Source: MKSF01 sp037190225 (GTDB lineage Bacteria > Bacteroidota > Bacteroidia > Chitinophagales > Chitinophagaceae). From it: 64,000 nucleotides of DNA. Of the stretch, positions 35,844-45,421 are shown in pieces. Location: assembly GCA_037190225.1 (NCBI GenBank), contig JBBCJL010000001.1:310001-374000 (forward strand), given 5' to 3'. Every line of letters begins with the position of its first letter. The first letter of the stretch is position 1. The notes under the pieces are model-generated. The model had not been told where the DNA came from. It did not search any database and worked only from the letters and a program-made list of their open reading frames with translations. Both the position numbers and the translations under genes were made by a program.

Positions 35844-36434
35844 TTATGATTCCCTGACCCTGGTAAGCAGCATATTGAATTGCAGATCGTTCAGGGTACT
35901 GCTTTGGGTGTCCTCTTCCAGCAGTATCCTCCCGCTTCCCTTTACCTCGTATACATCCACAGGATTAAAGATGGTGGTGTCTGCCTTGATCCACTTGACC
36001 GATTCGATTTTAATATAATAGGCGGCGACATCCATCGTATCATAAGTATTCCAGCGTGGCAGGTCATAATTTTCTTCAAAATATATCCTGGGCGTTATGC
36101 CATCCTTCAATGCAGTCGGAAGTGTTTTGCCTGTAAGCGACAGCACCTCTTCGTGGGTAGGGTGGTGATCGAACCGTAATGTTACTTCCAGGGACGGGTC
36201 CACGGTAGAGAGTGGCCTTACAACCGCAATGCCTCCCACACTATGCTCAAGGCTGGATATATACTGGGCAGTTGCCTCAGGGTAAGAAATCTTATAATCC
36301 TTATTGCCAAAGTTGAAATTGGCATAATAAGGCCGCAGATTGGCGGGCTGGTCTTCATTTTTATGCTTATCCTCCTTATTACAGGAAAAGATCAGCAGGG
36401 CGCCCCCGAGGAGCAGGATGATCCGTTTATTCAT
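35844..36434 (-). CDS. Lipoprotein of unknown function
   Basis: A 196-residue exported lipoprotein: basic N-terminus, hydrophobic run, then IFSC-NKEDK with the lipidated Cys at residue 18 and a charged linker. The acidic residues right after the Cys could be a Bacteroidota surface-export signal, which is inference. The rest looks beta-rich, with strands such as YYANFNFGNKDYKISY and SLEVTLRFDHHP, and could be an immunoglobulin- or lipocalin-like fold. I do not recognise a family. ATG 36434 places the signal peptide correctly; the in-frame TTG at 36455 does not. It has a clear -7 promoter element and is divergent from the Bcr/CflA transporter gene. Confidence 0.75.
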   Translation of the reverse strand: MNKRIILLLGGALLIFSCNKEDKHKNEDQPANLRPYYANFNFGNKDYKISYPEATAQYISSLEHSVGGIAVVRPLSTVDPSLEVTLRFDHHPTHEEVLSLTGKTLPTALKDGITPRIYFEENYDLPRWNTYDTMDVAAYYIKIESVKWIKADTTIFNPVDVYEVKGSGRILLEEDTQSSTLNDLQFNMLLTRVRES

Positions 36435-36452
36435 TTGATTGGCTGGAAATTG

Positions 36453-36460
36453 CAAATATA
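36453..36460 (-). promoter_or_regulatory. -7 element for the lipoprotein gene
   Basis: TATATTTG on the minus strand, an exact consensus match 19 bases before ATG 36434, with a TTGTT-like -33 box about 19-21 bases further upstream. Confidence 0.65.
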
Positions 36461-36578
36461 GTGATATTTTGTTTATTTTAACAATGTTTAAATTTTAGTG
36501 AATTGTCGGCGCGCCCCTACTTTACCGGCCCTTTCAACTGAAGTATATCCGGTATTTATAACAGCATCAAGATTCTAC

Positions 36579-36608
36579 TTGCGTTTTATATACAGGTTGC
36601 TACTTTTG
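36579..36608 (+). promoter_or_regulatory. Bacteroidota-type promoter for the Bcr/CflA transporter
   Basis: TTG (36579-36581), 19-base spacer, TACTTTTG (36601-36608), ending 7 bases before the ATG, so transcription likely starts at or just before the start codon (leaderless or nearly so). Confidence 0.8.
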
Positions 36609-36615
36609 CATACTC

Positions 36616-37860
36616 ATGAAAAATATTAAGATCAACAGAACGGTATTGCTTATTTTGCTGGGTGTGCTGGCGGCGCTGGGACCCTTTACAATAGATATGT
36701 ACCTGCCGGGTTTCCAGAAGATCGCGGCAGACTTCGGGACGGATGAAAAGCACGTTGCCTTTACGCTGACCTCCTATTTCATCGGTATAGCGGCCGGCCA
36801 GCTTATTTACGGTCCTATAGTGGATAAATACGGCCGAAAGCGGCCCCTGATCGCCGGCCTCGGCATTTATATCCTTGCGGCTTTGGGCTGCGCGCTGTCC
36901 CCAAATATAGAATCAATGATATTGATGCGGCTGCTGCAGGCGCTGGGCGGCTGTGTGGGCATGGTGGCTTCCAATGCCATTATCAGCGATGTATATGAAA
37001 AAGAGCACCGTGCCCGGGCATTCTCTTCCATCATGCTGGTAATGGGCGTTGCGCCGCTGATAGCGCCGAGCGTGGGCAGCCTGCTGCTTGAAAGGACCGG
37101 CTGGAATTATATATTTTACTTCCTTGCGGCATTTGCGACCTTCGTAGCTGTACTGATCATGGTATTCCTGCCGGAAACGAGCCGGTATATGCACACCAGG
37201 AAGCTGAGTGTCAGGGAAGTGGGTCGGGGGTATATGGATATCCTTAAGAACAGGACCTTCCTGCTGTATACGCTTGCCGGGAGCATTGCGATGTCGGTAT
37301 TATTTGCCTACATTTCTTCTTCCTCTTTTGTGTTCATTACCCTGTACGGGCTGGATAAGGCCACTTTCTCCTTCATCTTTGCCGTGAATGCGGCAGGGCT
37401 GATCACCGGCAGCTCGCTGAACGGTATCGTTACAAGGTATATCAACTATATACGGCTTACGGGGATAGTCTCCTGGCTGTTGGGGGCGGTATCCTTCCTT
37501 GTAATGATGATGCTCATCCTGTATCCGCAGCTGCCGTATCAATGGATGGTAGCCGGTATCTTCACCATCCTGTTCCTTGTGGGCTTTATTACGCCGAACG
37601 TGACGGCGGCTTCACTGGCTCCTTTTACCGGTAATGCCGGTGCCGCTTCGGCATTGGGCGGCGCTATGCGTATGGGGGTCGGCGCTATGGTGGCTGCTGC
37701 GATAGGTATATTCCAGGGAGCATCTGCCCTGATCATGTTCGTGACGATCTTTGTGCTGGCTGTATTGACGATCCTGCTGCTGATCCCTGCTGCCGGCACT
37801 ACGATATCCAGCGTAGTGCCATCGCCGGGAGTAGAGCCGGGTACGGGGGAATCAGTCTAG
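36616..37860 (+). CDS. Bcr/CflA family multidrug efflux MFS transporter
   Basis: A 414-residue 12-helix H+ antiporter of the Bcr/CflA (DHA1) group, which exports bicyclomycin, chloramphenicol-like drugs or sulfonamide-type compounds. The N-terminus LGPFTIDMYLPGFQKIAADFG contains the family's hallmark Asp in helix 1. Motif A is GPIVDKYGRKRPLIAGL in the helix 2-3 loop. MRLLQALGGCVGMVASNAI (helix 4) and GVAPLIAPSVGSLLL (helix 5, motif C-like) are also typical. Substrate specificity is not readable. The gene is monocistronic under a very strong consensus promoter and divergent from a lipoprotein gene. Confidence 0.93.
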   Translation: MKNIKINRTVLLILLGVLAALGPFTIDMYLPGFQKIAADFGTDEKHVAFTLTSYFIGIAAGQLIYGPIVDKYGRKRPLIAGLGIYILAALGCALSPNIESMILMRLLQALGGCVGMVASNAIISDVYEKEHRARAFSSIMLVMGVAPLIAPSVGSLLLERTGWNYIFYFLAAFATFVAVLIMVFLPETSRYMHTRKLSVREVGRGYMDILKNRTFLLYTLAGSIAMSVLFAYISSSSFVFITLYGLDKATFSFIFAVNAAGLITGSSLNGIVTRYINYIRLTGIVSWLLGAVSFLVMMMLILYPQLPYQWMVAGIFTILFLVGFITPNVTAASLAPFTGNAGAASALGGAMRMGVGAMVAAAIGIFQGASALIMFVTIFVLAVLTILLLIPAAGTTISSVVPSPGVEPGTGESV

Positions 37861-37990
37861 CGGTTTGCCTGGCTGCATCGGGGCCGGAAAGATATTTTTT
37901 GTGTAAAGGAAGGTGCTTTTAGCTGCTTACCCCGGTAAAGCGTCCGGCTGTCCCTGTGTCCGTTATGTGCATTACAGCATAGGCTGCATT

Positions 37991-38024
37991 AAAAAAGCGG
38001 TCAGCGTATTATACGCTGACCGCT
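37991..38024 (-). terminator. Terminator after the outer-membrane protein gene
   Basis: AGCGGTCAGCGTAT pairs with ATACGCTGACCGCT; the flanking A-run on the plus strand gives a T-run after the hairpin on the minus strand. Confidence 0.85.
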
Positions 38025-38058
38025 CTCTTCACCCTGGCTGACGTTGCAACCGGAGCTA

Positions 38059-38688
38059 TCAGATATTAATTCTGTAACCTACCCCGATATTCCAGTTGTT
38101 ATGGGTAAGGGTGGTATTGTTCATATTGGACATATTGCCCAGTCCCAGTCCGTAGCCGCCTTTTACGTAGATACCCCAGGGCGTCTCATAACCCAGCCCG
38201 AAATTGAATCCCCAGTCAAATGCGTTGATCTCATCCACCTTGCTACCGAAATTAATGTCCTTTTCTATTGAAACGCTTGATCCGCCCGTAACCTTGGTCT
38301 TTCCGGCCAGTCCCATGCCTATATATGGGCCGGCTTCCGCGAAAATGGCCCCTGCCTTGTCGGATAGCCTCAGGCTGTAGCCCAGGTTGACGGGAACGCG
38401 CAGGTAGTGCATCGTGGTTTCGGATGTTACTCCCAGGATACCCTCTGAGGTGCCGCCCAGCATGTGGTAGTAGATGCCTGGTTTAACGTATAGCCCTTTA
38501 TAAACCGGGAGGGTAACACCCGCACCTATGCTGAACCCGATTTTAGAGTCGGAATTGGTCGCATCGTTATTGCCTAATTTGGTACGCAGATGGGCGATAT
38601 TGAGTCCTGCCTCCGGGTCGATGGAGACCTGGGAAAACCCTGTGCCGGTTACTGCTGCTGCTGCTAAAATCAATACTGCTTTTTTCAT
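38059..38688 (-). CDS. Outer-membrane beta-barrel protein (PorT/OmpA-barrel-like)
   Basis: A 209-residue protein with a Sec signal (ending TGTGFSQ at about residue 20) followed by eight or so amphipathic strands with alternating Gly/aromatic residues (GFSIGAGVTLPVYKGLYVK; GPYIGMGLAGKTKV) and a C-terminal strand ending NIGVGYRINI, ideal for BAM-mediated insertion. This is the small outer-membrane barrel fold called PorT-like or 'outer membrane beta-barrel' in Bacteroidota. Some members serve type IX secretion, but nothing here specifies that role. Monocistronic, with a minus-strand terminator. Confidence 0.85.
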   Translation of the reverse strand: MKKAVLILAAAAVTGTGFSQVSIDPEAGLNIAHLRTKLGNNDATNSDSKIGFSIGAGVTLPVYKGLYVKPGIYYHMLGGTSEGILGVTSETTMHYLRVPVNLGYSLRLSDKAGAIFAEAGPYIGMGLAGKTKVTGGSSVSIEKDINFGSKVDEINAFDWGFNFGLGYETPWGIYVKGGYGLGLGNMSNMNNTTLTHNNWNIGVGYRINI

Positions 38689-38985
38689 TTTGTTTGAGTT
38701 TTAAATGTTATAATATTTCTGATAACCAGAAAAAGAAGGTTTTTGTTTTTCTGAGTGTAAAATTGCATCGTACTGGCTCACCTGAAAAGCAGGAAATGGT
38801 CGAAACGGACAAAACAGGGGTTGAACTGCAAGCCTCTGTACGGCGAATCTGTCACCTGTAATTTCATCCCTGAAAATGTCCGTTTCGGGGACCCGGTCCT
38901 TTAGCGCCTGCTGTATGTATCGCATTTTTGCAATGTACGGACCTGTAAGGTCAGTGCGTATTGTAAACTTATATATAACAACAGC

Positions 38986-39627
38986 ATGATGAATTTATTC
39001 GGGCATAAACATGGAGCCCGCAGTTTCGGGAAATGGTTGTTACCGGCAGGCATACTGCTGGTAGTGCTGGGCCTGACCGCATATATATCCCCCTTTGCAG
39101 CCGTTGCCGGCTTTTTATGCATGGCAGGCCTGGTTATTTCCGGCTTTGGGCTGCAGTCGCTGATACGGCGGATACGCCGTAAGGAAGGACTGCCGCGTGT
39201 AGCGTCCGCTGCCTTATGGTCTGTAGCCGGTCTCCTGCTCCTGCTGTATCCGTTTGTATCGCTCAGGCTCCTGAACGGGATCGTAAGCGTAGTATTGATC
39301 AGCCGTGCGCTGCAGTATCTTGTAAGGTGGCGGCGCGGCGCCGGCAGGGCGGAGAGTGTAGGAATATCCCCTTTGCCGCGCGTGGTGCTGTTGCTGATCC
39401 TTGCCGTTGCCCTGCTGTATAATCCCTTACTCCTCTCTGTTGTGCTTGCGTATACGGTGGGCTTCCCGCTCCTGGTCCTTGGCGGCCTGCTGATAGCTGC
39501 GGCCCTGTTCCTGCGCAGGCTGCCACGGGACAGCAGGGACATACGCTCCTCTTTTGAAGAGCCGGTACGGGATGCGGAATACGAAATTGTGGAAGAGCAT
39601 ATGCACCGGCCTGCCGGTGTTAAATAA
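38986..39627 (+). CDS. DUF308/HdeD-like membrane protein
   Basis: A 213-residue inner-membrane protein with about six hydrophobic helices arranged as three hairpins (about 18-36, 41-58, 72-87, 90-104, 128-144 and 148-168), the pattern of the HdeD/DUF308 family linked to acid stress in E. coli. GLTAYISPFAAVAGF and GLLLLLYPFVSLRLLNGIVS show the pseudo-repeats with their family proline. The C-terminal tail is cytoplasmic and charged. Two adjacent ATGs (38986 and 38989) could start it. It sits about 40 bases before the efflux operon on the same strand and could be its first gene (inference). Confidence 0.75.
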   Translation: MMNLFGHKHGARSFGKWLLPAGILLVVLGLTAYISPFAAVAGFLCMAGLVISGFGLQSLIRRIRRKEGLPRVASAALWSVAGLLLLLYPFVSLRLLNGIVSVVLISRALQYLVRWRRGAGRAESVGISPLPRVVLLLILAVALLYNPLLLSVVLAYTVGFPLLVLGGLLIAAALFLRRLPRDSRDIRSSFEEPVRDAEYEIVEEHMHRPAGVK

Positions 39628-39666
39628 AAACAGCAAGTCTTTAATCCGTAAAATATATATCAAGTG

Positions 39667-41004
39667 ATGAAAAAAAGTATAATGGTAGCCGCGCTCTCGC
39701 TGCTCACAGGATATTTTGCGGCTGCGCAGACCCCTTTGGGTCTTAATGACGCGGTAGCTTATGCCCTGAAGCATAAAGCGGAGGCCGTAAAGGCGCGGCT
39801 GGATATTAAGAACAGCGCTTATGTCATTGAAGAGGCCCGTGCCAACGCGCTGCCCCAGATCAATGCGAACGGGGGACTGACCTATAATGCGATCCTGCAG
39901 CAAATGGCGCTGAATATGGGCGGTCAGTCAATGGTCATAAAAATGGGGCTTCCCTGGCAATCCACTGCTACCGTGCAGCTGGACCAGCAGATATTCAACC
40001 TGGCGGTATTTACCGGCCTGAAGGCAGCCCGCAGCACGAAAGAGTTCTATGTGATCAATGCGGAGCTTACGGAGGAGCAGATCGTGGAAAAGGTGGCCGG
40101 CAGCTATTATGAAGTCTTCAGGACCCAATCGAAGATAGCCACTATCAACAGTACGATCAGCAATACGGAAAGGGTGAGGGATGTTATCAGCAGCCTTTTT
40201 GACAACGGGCTGGCCAGGAAGATAGACCTGGACCGGATGAATGTGACGCTGAACAACCTGTCTGCCGGCAAGCAGCAGCTGCAGAATGCCCTGCAATTAC
40301 AGGAGAACTCCCTTAAATACCTCATTGGTATGGATATCAGTGAGCCCGTGGTGCTACCGGAAGGCACATTTGAGATAGATCATTCGCTGGTATTGGACAG
40401 GAGCGCAGCGGATATTGAGAACCGTACAGAGATCAGGCTGATGGAACAGCAGGGACAGCTGCTCCATTATAACAAGCAGGCTATAGCGGCACAGCGCTAT
40501 CCCACACTGGCGCTCAGCGCCAATTACGGCTACCTTGGGCTGGGTGATAAGTTCCCTTATTTCGCGGGCAGCAACAGCGGTGTGAACTGGTCTGATATGT
40601 CTGCTGTTTCCCTGAACCTGAGAGTGCCTATCTTCAGCGGCTTTTCCACCCGTGCCAGGATCCAGCAGGCACAGATAGAGATAGATAAATATGAAACGGA
40701 CCTGCGGGACACACGCCTGGCCCTGAGCCTGGCGCTCGAAAATGCCTTTACACAGCTAAGCAATTCCCTGATGACGCTGAATGTCCAGAAGTCCAATGTT
40801 AACCTGGCGCAGGAAGTACTGATCAATATCGAAAATAATTATAAGAACGGGCTGGCATCACTGACAGACCTGCTGGATGCGGAAACTTCCTATGCGGATG
40901 CCCGTAACAGTTACACCGGCGCGCTCCTGGATTATAAGCTTGCTGAAGTTCAGCTTGTCAAGGCCAGAGGCGAATTGAAATCCTATTATTCTACTTCTCA
41001 CTAA
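39667..41004 (+). CDS. TolC family outer-membrane efflux protein
   Basis: A 445-residue outer-membrane channel component of a tripartite pump. Residues 1-20 are a signal peptide (ending GYFAAAQ). The rest has the two OEP repeats with long amphipathic helices (TVQLDQQIFNLAVF; QIEIDKYETDLRDTRLALS; NNYKNGLASLTDLLDAET, the latter being the well-conserved helix near the C-terminus). ATG 39667 is preferred over GTG 39664. First gene of a TolC-MFP-RND operon, 24 bases before the adaptor gene; in many operons TolC comes last, but this order is common in Bacteroidota. Confidence 0.93.
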   Translation: MKKSIMVAALSLLTGYFAAAQTPLGLNDAVAYALKHKAEAVKARLDIKNSAYVIEEARANALPQINANGGLTYNAILQQMALNMGGQSMVIKMGLPWQSTATVQLDQQIFNLAVFTGLKAARSTKEFYVINAELTEEQIVEKVAGSYYEVFRTQSKIATINSTISNTERVRDVISSLFDNGLARKIDLDRMNVTLNNLSAGKQQLQNALQLQENSLKYLIGMDISEPVVLPEGTFEIDHSLVLDRSAADIENRTEIRLMEQQGQLLHYNKQAIAAQRYPTLALSANYGYLGLGDKFPYFAGSNSGVNWSDMSAVSLNLRVPIFSGFSTRARIQQAQIEIDKYETDLRDTRLALSLALENAFTQLSNSLMTLNVQKSNVNLAQEVLINIENNYKNGLASLTDLLDAETSYADARNSYTGALLDYKLAEVQLVKARGELKSYYSTSH

Positions 41005-41028
41005 ACTAAAATATCCCAACATAAATAT

Positions 41029-42087
41029 ATGAAAAAGGTAATTATATCAGGCGTTGTAGTGATAGCAGCACTGGCAGGTATTTTCCTGGTACTGAATAAG
41101 AACAAGGCCAGGAATGAGGCGGAAACAGCGGTAGTGGCCGAGCAGAATGCGGGCGTTGCCGTAAGGGTTGAGCCGGCGGGCAGGAAGACCGTAAACCTCC
41201 GGTATACAGCTAATGGCGTCTTTTCGCCCTGGCAGGAGGTCATGATAGCGGCGGAAACCTCCGGACGGGTAGCCAGGGTGCTGGTAAAAGAAGGGGCCGG
41301 CGTCAGCGCGGGACAGGTGCTGGCCGTGATAGAAGCGGACAAGCAAAATGTGCAGCTCTCGAATGCGCAGGCCGTTTATAACAATGCCCGTTCCGAAGTG
41401 GAGCGTTTTGAAAATGCCTTCGCGACCGGTGGCGTTACCCGGCAGCAGCTGGACCAGGTAAAGCTGCAGCTGGAGAACGCCAGGAACAACCTGAAAAGCG
41501 CGCAGCTCACCGCCGGTGATGTCAATATAAAGGCTTCCTTTGCGGGTATTGTGAACAAAAGGAGCGTAGAGCCCGGCGCCTATGTTTCTCCCGGACAGCA
41601 GCTGTTCGAAGTGGTCAATGTCTCTACGCTCAAATTAAGAGTGAATGTAGATGAAAAGAATATAGGCGCCATTAAGCTTGGTCAGCAGGTGAAAGTAGGA
41701 TCGGCAGTGCTGCCGGACCGGAGCTGGAGCGGTACGGTTGCCTTTATCGCACCCAAGGCGGATGCCAGCCTCAACTTTGCTGTAGAGCTGGAAATAAAGC
41801 AGGTGACCGGTTCAGACCTGAAAGCAGGTATGTATGGTACTGCGTACTTCGGTGCGGAGCAAAGCAGCGAGGCGTTCGTCATTCCCAGGAATGCCTTTGT
41901 GGGCAATATCAGCTCCAACCGGGTATTCGTGGCGGAGAACGGTAAGGCCGTATTAAGGCAGATCACTGCCGGAAGGAACTTCGGGGAATACATAGAGGTC
42001 GTTGCCGGGCTGGAGCCGGGAGCGCAGGTGATCACTTCAGGCCAGATCAATCTTTCTGACCAGGCTCCGGTAACAATTATTAAATAA
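41029..42087 (+). CDS. RND efflux periplasmic adaptor (membrane fusion protein)
   Basis: A 352-residue adaptor linking the inner-membrane pump to TolC. An N-terminal membrane anchor (about 3-22) is followed by the lipoyl halves (EVMIAAETSGRVARVLVKEG; FAGIVNKRSVEPGAYVSPG) flanking an alpha-helical hairpin (about 95-150, NARSEVERFENAFATGGVT). The beta-barrel (about 190-265, LRVNVDEKNIGAIKLGQ) and membrane-proximal domain come after it. It lacks a lipobox Cys and is anchored by its N-terminal helix. Middle gene of the efflux operon, 21 bases before the permease gene. Confidence 0.93.
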   Translation: MKKVIISGVVVIAALAGIFLVLNKNKARNEAETAVVAEQNAGVAVRVEPAGRKTVNLRYTANGVFSPWQEVMIAAETSGRVARVLVKEGAGVSAGQVLAVIEADKQNVQLSNAQAVYNNARSEVERFENAFATGGVTRQQLDQVKLQLENARNNLKSAQLTAGDVNIKASFAGIVNKRSVEPGAYVSPGQQLFEVVNVSTLKLRVNVDEKNIGAIKLGQQVKVGSAVLPDRSWSGTVAFIAPKADASLNFAVELEIKQVTGSDLKAGMYGTAYFGAEQSSEAFVIPRNAFVGNISSNRVFVAENGKAVLRQITAGRNFGEYIEVVAGLEPGAQVITSGQINLSDQAPVTIIK

Positions 42088-42108
42088 CTTTCAAATGACC
42101 ATAAGCAG

Positions 42109-45100
42109 ATGAAATTAGCAGAAATATCTATTAAAAGACCCAGTATCATCATTGTATTGTTTATACTGCTGACGCTGGGAGGCATCTTTTCCTATTCCCG
42201 GCTGGGATACGAGCTGGTGCCTAAATTCGAGGTGAACGTGATCTCTATCCAGACCGTATATCCCGGTGCTGCGCCTGCCGAGGTGGAAAATGCGGTGACC
42301 AAAAAGATTGAGGATGCCATCGCTTCCCTGGAAAATGTCAAGAAGATCGAGTCAAAGTCCTTTGAAAGCGTATCCATCGTGATGATCACGCTTAATAACA
42401 GCGCGGACGTCAACTTTCTGCTTACTGATGCGCAGCGTAAGATCAATGCGGTGGTAAATGATCTCCCTGAGGATGCCAAAGCGCCGTCCATCAACAAATT
42501 CTCCCTGGATGATGTGCCTATCATCAACCTGTCCGCCACTTCCAGCCTCTCCGAAAAAGAGTTGTATGATCTGCTGGAACAGAAGATACAGCCGGTATTT
42601 TCAAGGATAGACGGTGTGGCCAAGGTGGATATGATAGGAGGCGAGGAGCGCGAGATACAGGTCAGCGTGAACCCGGAGAAGCTCAAAGGCTACGGGCTGA
42701 CCGTCAGCCAGGTACAGCAGGTGATAGCGGCTTCCAATATGGACTTTCCTACCGGTAGCGTAAAGACCAGGGATAACCAGACCACGGTCCGCCTGTCCGG
42801 TAAGCTGGCAGACCTGGACGAAATGCGCAACCTGCCGGTGACGACACCTGCCGGCGTGATGATAAGGTTGGGCGATGTAGCGGATGTGCAGGACGGGGTG
42901 AAGGACGCGGAAAAGATATCGCGGATCAACCGGAAGAATACGGTATTGCTCCAGGTGTTCAAGCAGTCGGATGCCAACGCGGTGGCGGTATCTGAAAAAG
43001 TGAAAAAAGCGATCGCTACGGTGGAGGAGGACTTCAGCGCTGCCGGTGTGCAGATCGTAGTAGGGAGCGACAGCTCCGAATATACCCTGAAAGCGGCCAA
43101 TAATGTGATGTTCGACCTGGTATTGGCGATCGTGCTGGTAGGCTTTATTATGCTCTTTTTCCTGCACAGCGTCAGGAATGCGGCTATTACGATGGTGGCC
43201 ATTCCCTTGTCGCTGATAGCTACCTTTATCGGGCTGTATATAATGGGATATACGCTCAACCTGCTGTCCCTGCTGGGGCTTTCGCTGGTAGTGGGTATCC
43301 TGGTGGATGACGCCATCGTGGTCATTGAGAATATCCACCGGCATATGGAGATGGGTAAGAATAAGGTCAGGGCGGCTTATGACGGCGCCTCGGAGATCGG
43401 CTTTACAGTCACTGCCATTACGCTCGTGATCGTCGTGGTATTCCTGCCCATAGCGCTGTCCTCCGGCCTGGTGTCCGACATCCTGCGCCAGTTCTGCGTA
43501 ACGGTAATGATCGCTACCTTATTGTCCCTGCTGGTGTCCTTTACGATCGTGCCCTGGCTGTATTCCAGGTTCGGCAAACTGGAGCATATCCGCAGTACCT
43601 CGTTCTTCGGTAAGCTGCTGAACGGGTTTGAGCGCGGCCTGCAGCGACTGACGGACGGTATAGGCGGACTGCTGAAATGGGCGCTGAAGAGCAGGAAGAA
43701 TAAGCTGGCCACGCTTGCGGTGACCGTGGTGCTTTTTATAGCTTCGCTGATGCTGGTGGGCAAAGGCTACGTGGGAACGGATTTCTTCCCCGGCAATGAT
43801 AAGGGGGAGTTCTATCTCCAGGTAGAGATGAATAAGGATGCTTCTTTGGAACAGACCAATTTCATGACGCAGCGGGCGGAACAATATCTGGAACAGAAGC
43901 CGGAAATAGAAAGGATGATCACCACGGTGGGGCAGGCCTCAGACGGTATGATGTCCACCAACGGCACCAAGTACAAATCAGAGATACACCTCTTTGTCAG
44001 TAAGGAGCACCGGAAAAAGGAAGCTACCAAGGTATATGCTGCCCGGCTGAGAAGGGAAATGGAAGGTGTGCTGGTGGGTGCCAAGGTCAAAACCGTAAAT
44101 ATGGGTATGATGGGCGCCGAGAATGCGCCGTTGAAGTTGACGGTGATCGCTGCCACACAGGAAGATGCCATGGCATTTGCCGCTGAGGCTGCCGGGCAGC
44201 TGAAAAAGGTGGCGGGCGCTACCGGTATAAAGCTCACCTCGGAAGACGGTAATCCCGAGATCAGGGTGAAGGTGGACAGGGACAAGATGAGCAGCCTTGG
44301 ATTGAATGTGGCAGGAGTAGGTATGGTGATGCAGACCGCTTTTTCCGGGAATACCGATGCGAAATTTTCCGCCGGGGATAAGGAATATGATATCAATATC
44401 CGTTATGATGAAGCCGGCAGGGCAGATATCAATAATGTAAAAGGCCTGGAATTCATGAATTCCAGGGGCGATGCGGTCAAGCTGGAGCAGTTTGCAGATG
44501 TAAGTTTCGGGTCGGGTCCGACCCTGCTGGAACGTACGGATAAGTCCCCGTCGGTATCGGTGGAGGCCCAGGTAGTAGGTCGGCCGCTGGGATCTGTGGC
44601 CCAGGAATGGGAAACGCAGTTCTCTAAGCTGGAAAGAAAGCCGGGACTGTCCTATAAATGGGGCGGCAATATGGAAAACCAGGAAGAGGGCTTCGGGTCG
44701 CTGGGGATTGCGCTGGTCGCTTCCATACTGCTGGTGTACCTGGTGATGGTTGCACTGTATGATAACTTTGTGACACCGTTCGTGGTGCTGTTCTCTATCC
44801 CGCTTTCCTTTATCGGCGCCTTGCTGTTCCTGGCACTGTTCAACCAGACGCTGAATATATTCACTATCCTGGGTATTATCATGCTGATAGGGCTGGTAGC
44901 TAAGAATGCCATTATGCTGGTGGACTTTGCCAATCACAGGAAAGCGGAGGGCTATTCCACCTATGATGCGCTGATCGCCGCCAACCATGCCCGTTTCCGT
45001 CCTATCCTGATGACCACCATCGCTATGGTGATCGGTATGGTGCCTATCGCTATGGCCCAGGGAGACGGTGCGGATATGAACAGGGGCCTGGCCATCGTGA

Positions 45101-45285
45101 TCATCGGAGGGCTGTTGTCATCGCTGTTCCTGACGCTCATTATCGTACCCGTGGTCTATGCCATTTTTGACAGCCTGACAGGGCGGTCCCGGAAAGGCAG
45201 GAAAAAAACGGATTACGCGAAAATGCTGCAGGTGCCTGCGGAAAAAGAAGCGGAACCGGTAGCGGAGCTGGAAGAGGCCTATTAA
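42109..45285 (+). CDS. RND efflux permease (HAE1/AcrB-like)
   Basis: A 1058-residue proton-driven inner-membrane pump with 12 helices and two large periplasmic loops. KRPSIIIVLFILLTLGGIF is helix 1; helix 4 holds the coupled acidic pair in GILVDDAIVVIENI (two adjacent Asp residues, proton relay). The second half repeats the fold, with KNAIMLVDFANHR in helix 10. The porter domain includes PGAAPAEVENAVTKKIE near the N-terminus, typical of the family. A long acidic tail (about 1035-1058) is extra. Substrate is unknown. A LytS/LytTR two-component pair starts 136 bases downstream and may regulate the operon (inference). Confidence 0.95.
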   Translation: MKLAEISIKRPSIIIVLFILLTLGGIFSYSRLGYELVPKFEVNVISIQTVYPGAAPAEVENAVTKKIEDAIASLENVKKIESKSFESVSIVMITLNNSADVNFLLTDAQRKINAVVNDLPEDAKAPSINKFSLDDVPIINLSATSSLSEKELYDLLEQKIQPVFSRIDGVAKVDMIGGEEREIQVSVNPEKLKGYGLTVSQVQQVIAASNMDFPTGSVKTRDNQTTVRLSGKLADLDEMRNLPVTTPAGVMIRLGDVADVQDGVKDAEKISRINRKNTVLLQVFKQSDANAVAVSEKVKKAIATVEEDFSAAGVQIVVGSDSSEYTLKAANNVMFDLVLAIVLVGFIMLFFLHSVRNAAITMVAIPLSLIATFIGLYIMGYTLNLLSLLGLSLVVGILVDDAIVVIENIHRHMEMGKNKVRAAYDGASEIGFTVTAITLVIVVVFLPIALSSGLVSDILRQFCVTVMIATLLSLLVSFTIVPWLYSRFGKLEHIRSTSFFGKLLNGFERGLQRLTDGIGGLLKWALKSRKNKLATLAVTVVLFIASLMLVGKGYVGTDFFPGNDKGEFYLQVEMNKDASLEQTNFMTQRAEQYLEQKPEIERMITTVGQASDGMMSTNGTKYKSEIHLFVSKEHRKKEATKVYAARLRREMEGVLVGAKVKTVNMGMMGAENAPLKLTVIAATQEDAMAFAAEAAGQLKKVAGATGIKLTSEDGNPEIRVKVDRDKMSSLGLNVAGVGMVMQTAFSGNTDAKFSAGDKEYDINIRYDEAGRADINNVKGLEFMNSRGDAVKLEQFADVSFGSGPTLLERTDKSPSVSVEAQVVGRPLGSVAQEWETQFSKLERKPGLSYKWGGNMENQEEGFGSLGIALVASILLVYLVMVALYDNFVTPFVVLFSIPLSFIGALLFLALFNQTLNIFTILGIIMLIGLVAKNAIMLVDFANHRKAEGYSTYDALIAANHARFRPILMTTIAMVIGMVPIAMAQGDGADMNRGLAIVIIGGLLSSLFLTLIIVPVVYAIFDSLTGRSRKGRKKTDYAKMLQVPAEKEAEPVAELEEAY

Positions 45286-45290
45286 ACTAA

Positions 45291-45340
45291 CCTCCCGGAA
45301 TAAAGCTGTACGATTACAGGCGGCTTTATTACGGGAGGAA
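45291..45340 (+). terminator. Interrupted hairpin after the RND operon
   Basis: CCTCCCG pairs with CGGGAGG and AATAAAGC with GCTTTATT around an internal loop, six bases after the permease stop. T-run is weak; it may be a partial terminator letting transcription reach the two-component genes. Confidence 0.6.
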
Positions 45341-45421
45341 TAACCCGGAAATATTGCTATTTTTAACCCCGGCGATCCATCCGGTCATTACGGCCGCGGC
45401 CGCCGTCATTAAAAATATACT

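Noticed and set aside
38701..38925. 74-codon minus-strand frame upstream of the outer-membrane protein gene
   Set aside because: Composition unlike neighbouring genes and no recognisable motif; it lies in the leader/promoter region.
43978..44988. 336-codon open frame on the minus strand
   Set aside because: Antisense to the RND permease gene; a shadow of its codon bias.
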